DNA from: Clostridia bacterium
GTDB lineage: Bacteria > Bacillota > Clostridia > Christensenellales > Borkfalkiaceae
Direction: 5' to 3'
Assembly: GCA_017621155.1 (NCBI GenBank)
Contig: JAGATP010000010.1
Location: 1 to 64,000, forward strand
Length of the DNA stretch: 64,000 nucleotides
How positions within the stretch are numbered: position 1 is the stretch's first letter; each line of letters starts with the position of its first letter. A program made the translations under genes and the position numbers. Below, piece after piece: positions 34,415-42,154 of this stretch. The notes under the pieces were generated by a model that had not been told where the DNA came from, did not search any database, and saw only the letters and a program-made list of their open reading frames with translations.

Positions 34415-36133
34415 CTATTGATCGATGGCGTGAACGTAAGTCTTTACGGAATTTGCGATATTGACCATGTGGTCGGCAATACGCTCGAGGTTTCCGGCGA
34501 GCTGCAAGTAAATCGCGCCCGATTCGGGAGAGCAGCTCCCATCCGTCATGCGCTCGAGGTGCGCGTCCTCCATGCGCACCGTCGCCTCGTCGATGGAATC
34601 CTCCAGGGCGTTGATGTCCGCATAGTGCGCGAGATCGCGTTTGGTGAAGGAATCGAGGACGAGCTCATAAAGTCTGGAAATCTTTGCGTCCACCATACAG
34701 ATTTCCTCTTTGGCTGCTGCGGAGAACGTAACCTGATCGGCTGCCATCTTCTGCGCGTATTCGACGATGTTTTCCGCATAGTCGCCGATGCGCTCGATGT
34801 CCGATATAACGCGGTAGAAGGAGGAAATCTTCTTTTCGTCGTTGTCGGCAAGGTCTTGTTGGGTGAGCTTGACGCAATAGGCGGCGATCTCCTTGTTCAG
34901 GGCGTTGATGCGATGTTCGGTCTCCGCAAACAGCTCCGCCTCCGAAAAATCTCCCGTGAGGAGCATGTCGACAGAGCGCTTATAGTTTCGGAAGGCAAAA
35001 TTGCCCATCGAATCGATCTCGTTGCGAATCTGCGCGACGGCGATGGGCGGCGTCTTTAAGAGGCGCTCGTCGAGGAATTCCGCCACCGTCTTGACCGAAG
35101 GCTTGTGCGATTCGGGGACGAGCAGGGTCGCAAGCTTCGTCAAGGGATTGACGAAGGGCACGAGGATGAGGGTCGTCAAGACGTTAAACACCATGTGGAA
35201 AATGGCGATTTCCCACTTGACGACGTCTTGCGGGTTCTCCATGTTCCGCGTAAGGAAAGAGAGCATCTCCACCATGTCGTTCTGCCAGACGATGATGGGA
35301 ATGAGGAAGAGTATGCTTCCGATGACGTTGAAGAGAAGGTGTATGACGGCTGCCCGCTTGCCGTTCGTATTCGTGCCGATGGAAGAGATGAGGGAGGTAC
35401 AGCAGGTACCGATGTTCGTTCCGAGAACGACGAAGATCGCCATATTGATGGAAACGAGCCCGGAAGATGCGAGGGTAATCATAATACCCGTAATAGCGGA
35501 GGAAGCCTGCAAGATCGCCGTTAGAATGAGTCCTAAGAAGAAGAGGAGAAAAATCGTGCCGATGGAAAGGGTGTCAGAACCGTTGCCGAGCTTAATAAAA
35601 AGCTGCTGCAAAAGAGGCCCGACTTCGGGATCGGCGACGAGCACCTTGACGGCGGAGCTCATGACGTTGAGTCCGATAAAGATAAAACCGATACCAATGA
35701 GGACGGCGCCGATTCGCTTGACGGAATCCTTGGGGGAGACCATCTCCAAGACGAGTCCGCTGAACGCGAGAAGGGCAAAAACGGATGCAACCGAGAAACT
35801 GCCGTCCCCCGAGAGCGCCATGATGAAGGCGGAAAGGGTGGTGCCGATGTTGGCGCCCATGATAATGGGGGTCGCCTGCGAAAGCGTCAGAAGCCCGATA
35901 TTGACGAAACCGACAACCATAACCGTCGTTGCCGAAGAGCTGTTGACGATCGCAGTGATGAGCGTGCCCGTTCCGATTCCGACAAAGCGATTGGACGAGG
36001 CTTTTGCCATCAACGAGCGAAGCCCGCTACCCGCAACCTTTTCGAGGCTGCTGCCCATCATCTTCATGCCGACCATAAAGACAGCGAGACCGCCGAGCAG
36101 GAAAAACATCTGTTGTAAGATCGTTGCAACCAT
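34415..36133 (-). CDS. Na+/phosphate symporter with C-terminal PhoU domain (NptA-like)
   Basis: 572 residues. The membrane half holds two inverted copies of the Na/Pi symporter repeat (GTLITAIVNSSSATTVMVVGFVNIGLL near the N-terminus, and ILTAILQASSAITGIMITLASSGLV), with the signature QSSSA-like motifs NSSSATT and QASSAIT. The last ~220 residues are a PhoU-type helical bundle (ISDIERIGDYAENIVEYAQ, LERIADHMVNIANSVKTYV). The protein takes up phosphate with sodium, and the PhoU part may gate it. AGGACAT precedes the ATG, and a TTGACA promoter lies upstream. Confidence 0.93.
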   Translation of the reverse strand: MVATILQQMFFLLGGLAVFMVGMKMMGSSLEKVAGSGLRSLMAKASSNRFVGIGTGTLITAIVNSSSATTVMVVGFVNIGLLTLSQATPIIMGANIGTTLSAFIMALSGDGSFSVASVFALLAFSGLVLEMVSPKDSVKRIGAVLIGIGFIFIGLNVMSSAVKVLVADPEVGPLLQQLFIKLGNGSDTLSIGTIFLLFFLGLILTAILQASSAITGIMITLASSGLVSINMAIFVVLGTNIGTCCTSLISSIGTNTNGKRAAVIHLLFNVIGSILFLIPIIVWQNDMVEMLSFLTRNMENPQDVVKWEIAIFHMVFNVLTTLILVPFVNPLTKLATLLVPESHKPSVKTVAEFLDERLLKTPPIAVAQIRNEIDSMGNFAFRNYKRSVDMLLTGDFSEAELFAETEHRINALNKEIAAYCVKLTQQDLADNDEKKISSFYRVISDIERIGDYAENIVEYAQKMAADQVTFSAAAKEEICMVDAKISRLYELVLDSFTKRDLAHYADINALEDSIDEATVRMEDAHLERMTDGSCSPESGAIYLQLAGNLERIADHMVNIANSVKTYVHAIDQ

Positions 36134-36170
36134 AATGTCCTGAAGTATCTCCCAATAGAAGTATATTGTT

Positions 36171-36200
36171 ATTGTATCAAAACAGAGGAAACTTTGTCAA
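36171..36200 (-). promoter_or_regulatory. Sigma-A promoter of the Na/Pi symporter
   Basis: Minus strand: TTGACA (36200-36195), 18-base spacer, TACAAT (36176-36171). Confidence 0.7.
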
Positions 36201-36220
36201 ATAGATAGGAAAAAAAACGA

Positions 36221-36243
36221 AAAAAAGAGGGAAGAAATCCCTC
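36221..36243 (-). terminator. Intrinsic terminator of trmL
   Basis: Minus strand: GAGGGA / TCCCTC (36243-36227, 5-base loop) followed by TTTTTTTCG and another T run. The stem starts within the trmL stop codon. Confidence 0.8.
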
Positions 36244-36739
36244 AATTTTTCCAATGCAGGCGATGAAGCTCGCCCTTTGTCTGAAAATTCCGAAAGCCGT
36301 TTTGCCGAAGTCCCTCATAAACGGCGAGCGCGACCGTATTCGAAAGATTCAGCGAGCGAAGATGTTCCAGCATAGGAACGCGCAGGCACTCCGACTCATG
36401 TTCGACGAGAAGCTCTTCGGGAAGCCCCTTCGTCTCCTTGCCGAACACGAGAAAATCCCCCTCCTTCAAGGGAGCGTCCGAATAGATTTGCTTCCCCTTG
36501 GTCGTAAAATACCAAAAGGATGCGCTTGGATAGGCGGAAAGCACCTCGTCAAAGCTGTCGTGGTACAAAATCGTAACCTTATCCCAATAGTCGAGCCCCG
36601 CGCGCTTGACCGCCTTTTCGGACACGTCGAAGCCGAGGGGGCGCACAAGGTGCAACACGCACCCCGTCGCCGCGCAAGTGCGCACGATGTTGCCCGTGTT
36701 CTGCGGAATTTCCGGTTCTACCAATACGACGTGAAACAT
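36242..36739 (-). CDS. trmL: tRNA (cytidine/uridine-34 2-prime-O)-methyltransferase TrmL
   Basis: 165 residues from the ATG at 36739 (AGGAG upstream), the full length of this small SPOUT enzyme. SPOUT motifs: VLVEPEIPQNTGNIVRTCAATGC (motif 1), FLVFGKETKGLPEELL (motif 2), and RVPMLEHLRSLNLSNTVALAVYE (motif 3, knot forming). It methylates the wobble base of tRNA-Leu in known cases, with SAM as donor. Monocistronic, with its own promoter and terminator. Confidence 0.95.
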   Translation of the reverse strand: MFHVVLVEPEIPQNTGNIVRTCAATGCVLHLVRPLGFDVSEKAVKRAGLDYWDKVTILYHDSFDEVLSAYPSASFWYFTTKGKQIYSDAPLKEGDFLVFGKETKGLPEELLVEHESECLRVPMLEHLRSLNLSNTVALAVYEGLRQNGFRNFQTKGELHRLHWKN

Positions 36740-36770
36740 ATCCTTCTCTCCTTTCCCTTTATAATATCTT

Positions 36771-36799
36771 ATTATATCACGTTCTTCCCCGTTTGACAA
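36771..36799 (-). promoter_or_regulatory. Sigma-A promoter of trmL
   Basis: Minus strand: TTGTCA (36799-36794), 17-base spacer, TATAAT (36776-36771). Confidence 0.75.
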
Positions 36800-36881
36800 C
36801 GATTCTTCCCGCGATCCTGCAAAAAAGGAAAGGTAGAAGGCATGAAACAGTTCTCTCTGCGTTCTATTTCTCTTTACAAGA

Positions 36882-36907
36882 AAAAAGCGGGAATGCTCCC
36901 GCTTTTT
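36882..36907. terminator. Intrinsic terminator of the rubrerythrin unit
   Basis: AAAAGCGGGA / TCCCGCTTTT, 4-base loop, with T/A tracts on both sides. It lies directly after the micro-ORF that ends at 36910. Confidence 0.88.
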
Positions 36908-36909
36908 CC

Positions 36910-37038
36910 TTACAGATCGTCGGCATCCTGAACGGGCATATCGTCGCCGTCTTCCACGGGATTGCCCGTGTAGCTGCCTTCATAATCCATGCCCGATTTC
37001 ATCCTTGCCGCATCGTGCTTACTTGCAGTCTTTTTCAT
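36910..37038 (-). CDS. Acidic 42-residue micro-protein (tentative)
   Basis: An open frame of 42 codons from ATG 37038, just before the terminator. The N-terminus is basic (MKKTASKHDAARMK) and the C-terminal half acidic (GNPVEDGDDMPVQDADDL), a composition that is unlikely by chance in this context. It overlaps the end of the 30-residue peptide frame by 20 bases in another frame. No clear ribosome binding site, so translation may depend on coupling. No family recognised. Confidence 0.45.
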   Translation of the reverse strand: MKKTASKHDAARMKSGMDYEGSYTGNPVEDGDDMPVQDADDL

Positions 37039-37111
37039 TCTTGCAGTCACGATTTGCGTTGCGACCGTTCGATCCGCAGTTCTTTTCGTTGTTCATCTTC
37101 TTGTTTTTCAT
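37019..37111 (-). CDS. Cys/Asn/Lys-rich 30-residue peptide coupled to rubrerythrin
   Basis: Starts with an ATG that overlaps the rubrerythrin TGA (ATGA) and encodes 30 residues, very rich in Asn, Lys and Arg with three cysteines (NCGSNGRNANRDCKNEKDCK-like end). GGGGGAAG lies upstream in the end of the rubrerythrin gene. The stop-start overlap and the three Cys suggest a real, translationally coupled small peptide, perhaps a metal- or redox-related partner (inference). Similar Asn/Lys/Cys-rich peptides occur in Clostridia without known role. Confidence 0.55.
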   Translation of the reverse strand: MKNKKMNNEKNCGSNGRNANRDCKNEKDCK

Positions 37112-37707
37112 TGTCTGTCTTCCCCCTTAAAAGGTAAGTGGAGGAAAACGTAGCCTTGCGGCTTTTTGCAGACGGGGCATACTTTCCATGCTTCTTCCGA
37201 CGTGTGCATATGTCCGCATTCGCTGCAAACCCAAACGACGGAATGCTGCGCTCTGTAAAGCGTCCCTTCCTTCACGGCATTTGCAAGATAGGCAAAGAGT
37301 ATTTCATGATTTTTCTCAATCTCCGCGATGCGCGAAAACAAAATCGAAACGGACTTGAAATCCTCCTCTTCGGCGGTTTTGGCAAACCCGCTGTAAATTT
37401 TTTCGTGTTCCTCACGCTCTCCCTGCGCGGCAAAATCGAGATTTTCCCCTAACGTAGAAAACCAATAAGGATAATCTGCCTCGATTCCGATTTTGACTTC
37501 CCCCCTGATTTTCTGCGTGATTTCATCGTAAAATGCCCTTGCGTGAACGGTTTCGTTCTTGGCAATTTCCTTTACGGTATCTGCAAGCACGGGCAACCCT
37601 TCCTGCATCGCCTGTTTGGCGATAAACTGATAGCGCATACCCGCCTGACATTCACCCGCAAACGCCTTTGCCAGATTGCGATACGTTTCGCTCTTACAAA
37701 AATCCAT
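37108..37707 (-). CDS. rbr: Rubrerythrin
   Basis: 199 residues: an erythrin four-helix bundle with di-iron ligands in AGECQAGMRYQF, NETVHARAFY, EREEHEKIY and EIEKNHEIL, then a C-terminal rubredoxin-type zinc/iron finger (VCSECGHMHTSEEAWKVCPVC). Rubrerythrins reduce hydrogen peroxide in anaerobes. GGGAGG lies well placed before the ATG. Two micro-ORFs follow before the terminator. Confidence 0.95.
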   Translation of the reverse strand: MDFCKSETYRNLAKAFAGECQAGMRYQFIAKQAMQEGLPVLADTVKEIAKNETVHARAFYDEITQKIRGEVKIGIEADYPYWFSTLGENLDFAAQGEREEHEKIYSGFAKTAEEEDFKSVSILFSRIAEIEKNHEILFAYLANAVKEGTLYRAQHSVVWVCSECGHMHTSEEAWKVCPVCKKPQGYVFLHLPFKGEDRQ

Positions 37708-37749
37708 TTCGTATTTCCTCCCTTACGTCAGTTATTATCGGCGATAGGA

Positions 37750-37776
37750 AAAAAATCATGCAGCTTTCGGCATGGT
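37750..37776 (-). terminator. Weak terminator after the 78-residue protein gene
   Basis: Minus strand: stem CATGC / GCATG (8-base loop) followed by ATTTTTTTCC. The stem is short. Confidence 0.5.
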
Positions 37777-37784
37777 AATGTCTG

Positions 37785-38021
37785 TCAGATTTTTTTCAGC
37801 TCTTTGGCGAGGGCAAAGAGCTTCGCTCTCTGTTCCCCCGACAGCATGGGCGATACCTTTTTGCAGAAGGCATCGATCTGCGCGTTGGAGAGCGTGCCGT
37901 TCTTTTTGCCCTCGAGCGCCCGTTGATAGAGCTCTGCGTATACGTCTTTTTCCTCTTTTCCCGTCCTCGATTTGACGAAGGACTCTACGTCATTTGCACC
38001 GTCTTTTTTGAAATCTTTCAT
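37785..38021 (-). CDS. 78-residue helical protein of unknown function
   Basis: A soluble, highly charged protein (KKDGANDVESFVKSRTGKEEKDVYAELYQRALEGKKNG), predicted helical, ending QRAKLFALAKELKKI. No membrane segment and no cysteine except one (AFCKK). The length, clean start and terminator make it a plausible gene. It is divergent from the small gene at 38073 and the 51-base gap must contain both promoters. No family recognised. Confidence 0.65.
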   Translation of the reverse strand: MKDFKKDGANDVESFVKSRTGKEEKDVYAELYQRALEGKKNGTLSNAQIDAFCKKVSPMLSGEQRAKLFALAKELKKI

Positions 38022-38072
38022 GGTATAGACTATTCTCTCACCCTTCTTTTCGTTCCTACATACAATAAAAGT

Positions 38073-38306
38073 ATGAATACCACCACTTTACTCGTTCTCC
38101 TTTTACTCCTCTCCGACGACAAAAACGCCAACCTCAAGAACATTCTTCCCCTTCTTTCAAGCCTTTCCTCCCTTTCCGAGGGAAAAGAGGAGCAAAAATC
38201 CGAACAAAAAACGGAGAAAAAACCCGAGCAGGCAGAAAAAAAGGAGACCGACGATACCGAGGTCTCCGTATGGTTGAAAAAAATTATGCAAGTCTCTCCC
38301 GAATGA
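38073..38306 (+). CDS. Small hydrophobic-start, Lys/Glu-rich protein
   Basis: 77 residues. Starts MNTTTLLVLLLLLSDD, a short leucine-rich segment, then KNANLKNILPLLSSLSSL, then a tail made almost only of Lys, Glu and Gln (EEQKSEQKTEKKPEQAEKKE). Its stop overlaps the 3-prime end of the S41 protease gene by 23 bases on the other strand. TACAAT at 38061-38066 could be a -10 box, which would leave almost no leader and no ribosome binding site. Real expression is not certain. Confidence 0.5.
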   Translation: MNTTTLLVLLLLLSDDKNANLKNILPLLSSLSSLSEGKEEQKSEQKTEKKPEQAEKKETDDTEVSVWLKKIMQVSPE

Positions 38307-39546
38307 GCGAAAGCATGGATTGAAGTCCCGTATCCGCCACGTCCACCATGAAGGGAACAGGGACGGGAATCGCCCCGTCGGCAGGGACGACGCCGACGCC
38401 GTGAATGCTCGAATCGGTCACGGGCCAATGTACGGTTGCCGTCGTCAGCTTGATGGCGGAGCCGTCCGTATACAGGAAGGTCTCCTGCATGATCCCCTTG
38501 CCGTACGTCTTTGCGACGCCGTTCCGCTCGGACAGATAAATCCGATCGTAGGAGAGCGTTCCGTAGTCCATCATCGCGCCGATCAGGCACTCCGATGCGG
38601 AAGCCGTATTCTCGTCCGCAAGCAAAAAGAGTTCCGATTGCGCGGAAAAATAGTCGTCGTACCAATTTCCGTCCGCATAAAAGCAATCTCTCCTTCCCGT
38701 CTTGTACTTTGCCGTCACGACGAGAGGCTTGCTTTCCTCTGCGTCTTTCAGGAAAAAAGAGGCAATTGACTGACAGACGGACAAGAGTCCGCCGCCGTTT
38801 GACCGCAAATCGAGGATGAGATTTTGCTTCCCCTCCTCTTTCATGACGTTGAGAGCAAGCCGCATCTCCTCCCCCGCATTGCCGTAAAACCCGGTCAGGC
38901 GGATGTACGCCGTATCGGAAGGAAGGGGGAGCGCATCCTCCGTTCGCTCAAGCTCGAGGGCGTTATCGCCCGTAAAGCGATAACCTCCCTTGTCCGAGCG
39001 GTAGACGACATAGCTTTCCGTGTATTCCGCCTTGACGCAGGAAAAGACGCCGCAGTCGGTATCGAAGAAAACGGTCGTCCCCTCAGGAAAGGAATCGAGC
39101 ACCGTCCCGAAATTTTCCGCCGTCACGGGAGTATAAGTTGCCCCGTCGCCGCTGAGCGCCCGCACGGTCATGCCGGGCTTGAGCCCCGCCCGTTCGGCGG
39201 GAGAATTGCCCGTAACGGAAAAGAGCACCACATTCCCCGCATTGTAATAGGAAAACCCGTATCCGCTTCTGCTCCCCGCGCGGTTTGCGGAGAGCTCCGC
39301 AAAAGCCTCGGGGTCATAATAATCCGAATAGGGATCGAGAATCTCCTTCCCGATCACGGAATAGACGGTTTCGGGATCGACCTCTTCGTAATAGTTCCGC
39401 TCAATCATCTCCATGATCCATGCGATCTTCCGATCCGAACCGCCGAAGGCGAATGCGCCGACGAGCGCGCCCGTCCAGAACACAATGATCGCGAGGAGAA
39501 TGGAGAGAAGTATTTTTCCGATTTTACCTTTCTTTGTCGTACTCAT
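38284..39546 (-). CDS. S41-family C-terminal processing protease (CtpA-like)
   Basis: 420 residues: N-terminal signal anchor (ILLSILLAIIVFWTGALVGAFAF, about 11-33), a PDZ-like domain around NVVLFSVTGNSPAERAGLKPGMTV, and the S41 catalytic part with ILDLRSNGGGLL, catalytic Ser in ENTASASECLIGAM and Lys in TYGKGIMQETF. Such proteases cut tails of envelope or sporulation proteins outside the membrane. Its ATG overlaps the malic-enzyme stop (ATGA), so it belongs to the cdaR-type/malic-enzyme operon. Confidence 0.92.
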   Translation of the reverse strand: MSTTKKGKIGKILLSILLAIIVFWTGALVGAFAFGGSDRKIAWIMEMIERNYYEEVDPETVYSVIGKEILDPYSDYYDPEAFAELSANRAGSRSGYGFSYYNAGNVVLFSVTGNSPAERAGLKPGMTVRALSGDGATYTPVTAENFGTVLDSFPEGTTVFFDTDCGVFSCVKAEYTESYVVYRSDKGGYRFTGDNALELERTEDALPLPSDTAYIRLTGFYGNAGEEMRLALNVMKEEGKQNLILDLRSNGGGLLSVCQSIASFFLKDAEESKPLVVTAKYKTGRRDCFYADGNWYDDYFSAQSELFLLADENTASASECLIGAMMDYGTLSYDRIYLSERNGVAKTYGKGIMQETFLYTDGSAIKLTTATVHWPVTDSSIHGVGVVPADGAIPVPVPFMVDVADTGLQSMLSLIRERLA

Positions 39547-40712
39547 GAATTGCGCGCCAGCCCCTCCTCGATCGCAGCCCTTCCGACCGCTTCGGCAACC
39601 GTTTTTGCCACTCTCTTGTCAAAGGCGTGCGGCAGAATGGATTCGGGATTGGGCGTTTCGACGAGCGCCGCAAGGGCGTGCGCCGCCGCAACCTTCATCC
39701 CCTCGCTGATCTCCTTTGCCCTGACGTCGAGCGCGCCGCGGAAGACACCGGGGAAAGCAAGGACGTTGTTGATCTGATTGGGATAATCGCTCCGTCCCGT
39801 GCCGACGATGAATGCACCCGCCGCCTTCGCCTCTTCGGGCAGAATCTCGGGTTCGGGATTCGCCATCGCAAAGACGATGGGCTTTTCGTTCATAGAGCGC
39901 ACCATTTCGCCCGTGAGCTGTCTGGGTGCGGAAACGCCGACGAAGACGTCCGCGCCGACGACGGCTTCCTTCAACGTGCCCCTTCTCCGTTCGGGATTGG
40001 TGATCTTCGCCATTTCCGCCTGAGAATCGTTCAGCCACGTCTCCCCTTCGCAGACGATGCCGAACTTATCGACCATCGTCACGTCCTTTGCGCCGCTCCT
40101 AATTAAGAGCTTGGAGATGGCCGTGCCCGCGCTGCCCGCGCCGCAGACGACGATTTTCGCCGCAGCGAGAGATTTTTCCGCAAGCTTCAACGAATTGAGG
40201 ACGGCTGCGAGCACGACGATCGCCGTGCCGTGCTGGTCGTCGTGAAAGACGGGAATATCGCAAATCTCTTTGAGTCTCCTTTCGACCTCGAAGCATTTGG
40301 GTGCGGCGATGTCTTCGAGGTTAATGCCCCCGAAGGAGGGGGAAATCATCTTGACGGCGAGGACGATGTCCTCAATATCCTGCCCCGCAAGGACGATGGG
40401 AATGGCGTCGAGCCCCGCGAACTCCTTAAAGAGAATCGCCTTTCCCTCCATGACGGGAAGCCCCGCAAGTCCTCCGATGTTGCCGAGCCCCAGAACGGCG
40501 CTGCCGTCCGAGACGACGGCGACGGTATTCCACTTTCTCGTCACCTCGTAAGCCTTATCCGGATTTTTTTGAATGGCGCGGCAAGGCTCCGCAACCCCCG
40601 GCGTATAGGCGAGGGAGAGCGCCTCGCGGCTGTCTACCGAAACGAGGGATTTCACCTCGTATTTTCCCTTGAGCTTCTCGTGCAAAGAAAGCGATTCTTC
40701 GTAAACGGACAT
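39543..40712 (-). CDS. NAD(P)-dependent malic enzyme
   Basis: 389 residues, the short bacterial malic enzyme: malate to pyruvate plus CO2. Motifs: YTPGVAEPCRAI with the active-site Tyr, SDGSAVLGLGNIGGLAGLPVMEGKAILFKEFAGLDAIPI, metal ligands in INLEDIAAPKCFEVE, HDDQHGTAIVVLAAVLN, and nucleotide loop VVCGAGSAGTAI. Strong AGGAGG before the ATG. It follows a CdaR/PucR-type regulator in the same transcript, which suggests control by an organic acid or a metabolite (inference). Confidence 0.95.
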   Translation of the reverse strand: MSVYEESLSLHEKLKGKYEVKSLVSVDSREALSLAYTPGVAEPCRAIQKNPDKAYEVTRKWNTVAVVSDGSAVLGLGNIGGLAGLPVMEGKAILFKEFAGLDAIPIVLAGQDIEDIVLAVKMISPSFGGINLEDIAAPKCFEVERRLKEICDIPVFHDDQHGTAIVVLAAVLNSLKLAEKSLAAAKIVVCGAGSAGTAISKLLIRSGAKDVTMVDKFGIVCEGETWLNDSQAEMAKITNPERRRGTLKEAVVGADVFVGVSAPRQLTGEMVRSMNEKPIVFAMANPEPEILPEEAKAAGAFIVGTGRSDYPNQINNVLAFPGVFRGALDVRAKEISEGMKVAAAHALAALVETPNPESILPHAFDKRVAKTVAEAVGRAAIEEGLARNS

Positions 40713-40721
40713 AGTATCCTC

Positions 40722-41687
40722 CTATCTGTTGATGAGTCTGTATAGTATTGTCAGGATGCGGAACGAAACCGCGTCCGAAAATTTCCGGATGTTGAGCCCC
40801 GTACACTTTTCGATCTTGTCGAGGCGGTACAAAAGGGTGTTGCGGTGCAAAAAGAGGGTGCGCGCCGTCTCGGCGACGTTGAGGGAATTTTGCAAAAACG
40901 CCTCCGCCGTCTCTAAAAGCTCTTCGTCCCCGAACACCTCGTCCTCCATGCCGCAGGAAAGCTCCTCTTTGCGCTCCTTCAAAGCCTGCACGGGAAGCTC
41001 TTCGAGCAGTTTGACGAGAGTATATTCCCGATACGTATGCACCCCTCCCTTGTCCTTTAAGAGGGTTGAAAAGCGAAGGGCGGAATACGCCTGCCGATAG
41101 GAGCGGTTGACGTCGAAAATACTCCCCACCCTGTCGCCCACGCCGATCGTCACGCCGATTCCGAGCTCTTCCCGAAGGGACTGTTCGAGATAGAGGGCGT
41201 ACTCTCTTGCGGAAACGTCCTCTTCGGCAAAGACCAGAAAGGCGCAGGAACACTCTTCCATGGCGACGATGGCGTCGCAGGGAAGGTTCTTGCAGAGGGA
41301 AAGATACGCCGTGACTTCCGCGAGGCGCTCCTTTGCGCGGATGGCGAGCGCAAAACAGGGGGCATCGTCGGGAAGCTTGTATTTTAAGGCGTACTTTTTG
41401 ACGTCACTCTTGCTCGCGTCCCCCAAAAGCATCGCCTTTAGTGCCCCTTCCTTGGAAACGTCCGCAGGGGGAAGGGAAGCTTCCAAAAAGCGCGAAAGGA
41501 AAAAGGCGTAATTTTCCTGCGTTTTCCCCTCTCCTTCGATCGTGCCGAGGAAGGTTTGATCCCCGTAGCGGAACAAAAAACGGGTCTTACCGTCCGTCTG
41601 CGAAAACGCCTCGTCTCTGGGACAGGCGTCGCGGACATCGAGGACGATACCCGTCTTTTCCCTGATCTCGTCAATGATTCCCTTCAT
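40722..41687 (-). CDS. CdaR/PucR-family transcriptional regulator
   Basis: 321 residues from the ATG at 41687 (AAGGAG upstream); a longer open frame runs back through another gene and was rejected. The N-terminal two thirds look like the GGDEF-related sensory region of CdaR-type regulators (IGVTIGVGDRVGSIFDVNRSYRQAYSALRF). The C-terminus is the PucR helix-turn-helix (FLQNSLNVAETARTLFLHRNTLLYRLDKIEKCTGLNIR). Family members respond to sugar acids, glycerate or purines. Its place 9 bases before the malic-enzyme gene suggests a local regulator. Confidence 0.9.
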   Translation of the reverse strand: MKGIIDEIREKTGIVLDVRDACPRDEAFSQTDGKTRFLFRYGDQTFLGTIEGEGKTQENYAFFLSRFLEASLPPADVSKEGALKAMLLGDASKSDVKKYALKYKLPDDAPCFALAIRAKERLAEVTAYLSLCKNLPCDAIVAMEECSCAFLVFAEEDVSAREYALYLEQSLREELGIGVTIGVGDRVGSIFDVNRSYRQAYSALRFSTLLKDKGGVHTYREYTLVKLLEELPVQALKERKEELSCGMEDEVFGDEELLETAEAFLQNSLNVAETARTLFLHRNTLLYRLDKIEKCTGLNIRKFSDAVSFRILTILYRLINR

Positions 41688-41760
41688 CGGCTCACTCCTT
41701 CTCTTCCTCATTTCATTATAGTACAGTTTTCGCAAAATGACAAGTTTTTCGTCCCCGAAA

Positions 41761-41785
41761 AGAAAAAAAGTCGGAAAAATCCGAC
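41761..41785 (-). terminator. Intrinsic terminator of the sigma-factor operon
   Basis: Minus strand: GTCGGA / TCCGAC with a 4-base loop, followed by TTTTTTTC. It lies directly after the HATPase gene. Confidence 0.88.
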
Positions 41786-41790
41786 CTCGC

Positions 41791-42153
41791 TCAATCTTCG
41801 GGAATTTTGATGAACACCTTGACCCCCCGTTCGGTCGTGACCCGACGGGCGCAGTAGGCGTCCACGAGAAACAGCCCTCTGCCGCTCTCGGCATAGACGC
41901 CCGCGCAGGAGGACGTTTCGGGCGGCACGAAGGGATTTTCCCCGTCGATTTGCAGCTCGACGAATCCGTCCCTGACGCAGGGCATGAAAAAGGCGCGCCC
42001 CTTCGTGTGCTGCAAGACGTTGGAAAGGAGCTCGCAAGAGACGAGCCTGCTGTCAAAGACGACGTCTTTGTCGATATTCAGTTGTTCGAGGAGATCGACG
42101 AGCGCCTTCAGCGCGCGATCCATCGCCTCGAAGCTATCGATTTCAAACTTCAT
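41791..42153 (-). CDS. Stand-alone HATPase, anti-sigma (RsbW/SpoIIAB) type
   Basis: 120 residues of a GHKL ATP-binding domain with intact N-box (Glu41, Asn45, His49 in CELLSNVLQH) and a G2 box (GRGLFLVDAYC). The middle lacks a typical G1 Asp but has DGENPF in that place. RsbW/SpoIIAB proteins bind a sigma factor and phosphorylate a STAS antagonist. It lies one base after the sigma-factor gene, as the last gene of the operon, the reverse of the usual order where the anti-sigma gene comes first. Confidence 0.82.
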   Translation of the reverse strand: MKFEIDSFEAMDRALKALVDLLEQLNIDKDVVFDSRLVSCELLSNVLQHTKGRAFFMPCVRDGFVELQIDGENPFVPPETSSCAGVYAESGRGLFLVDAYCARRVTTERGVKVFIKIPED

Positions 42154-42154
42154 A

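Noticed and set aside
41688..42056. N-terminal extension of the CdaR-type gene
   Set aside because: It runs through the terminator and into the HATPase gene; the ATG at 41687 has AAGGAG and fits the family.
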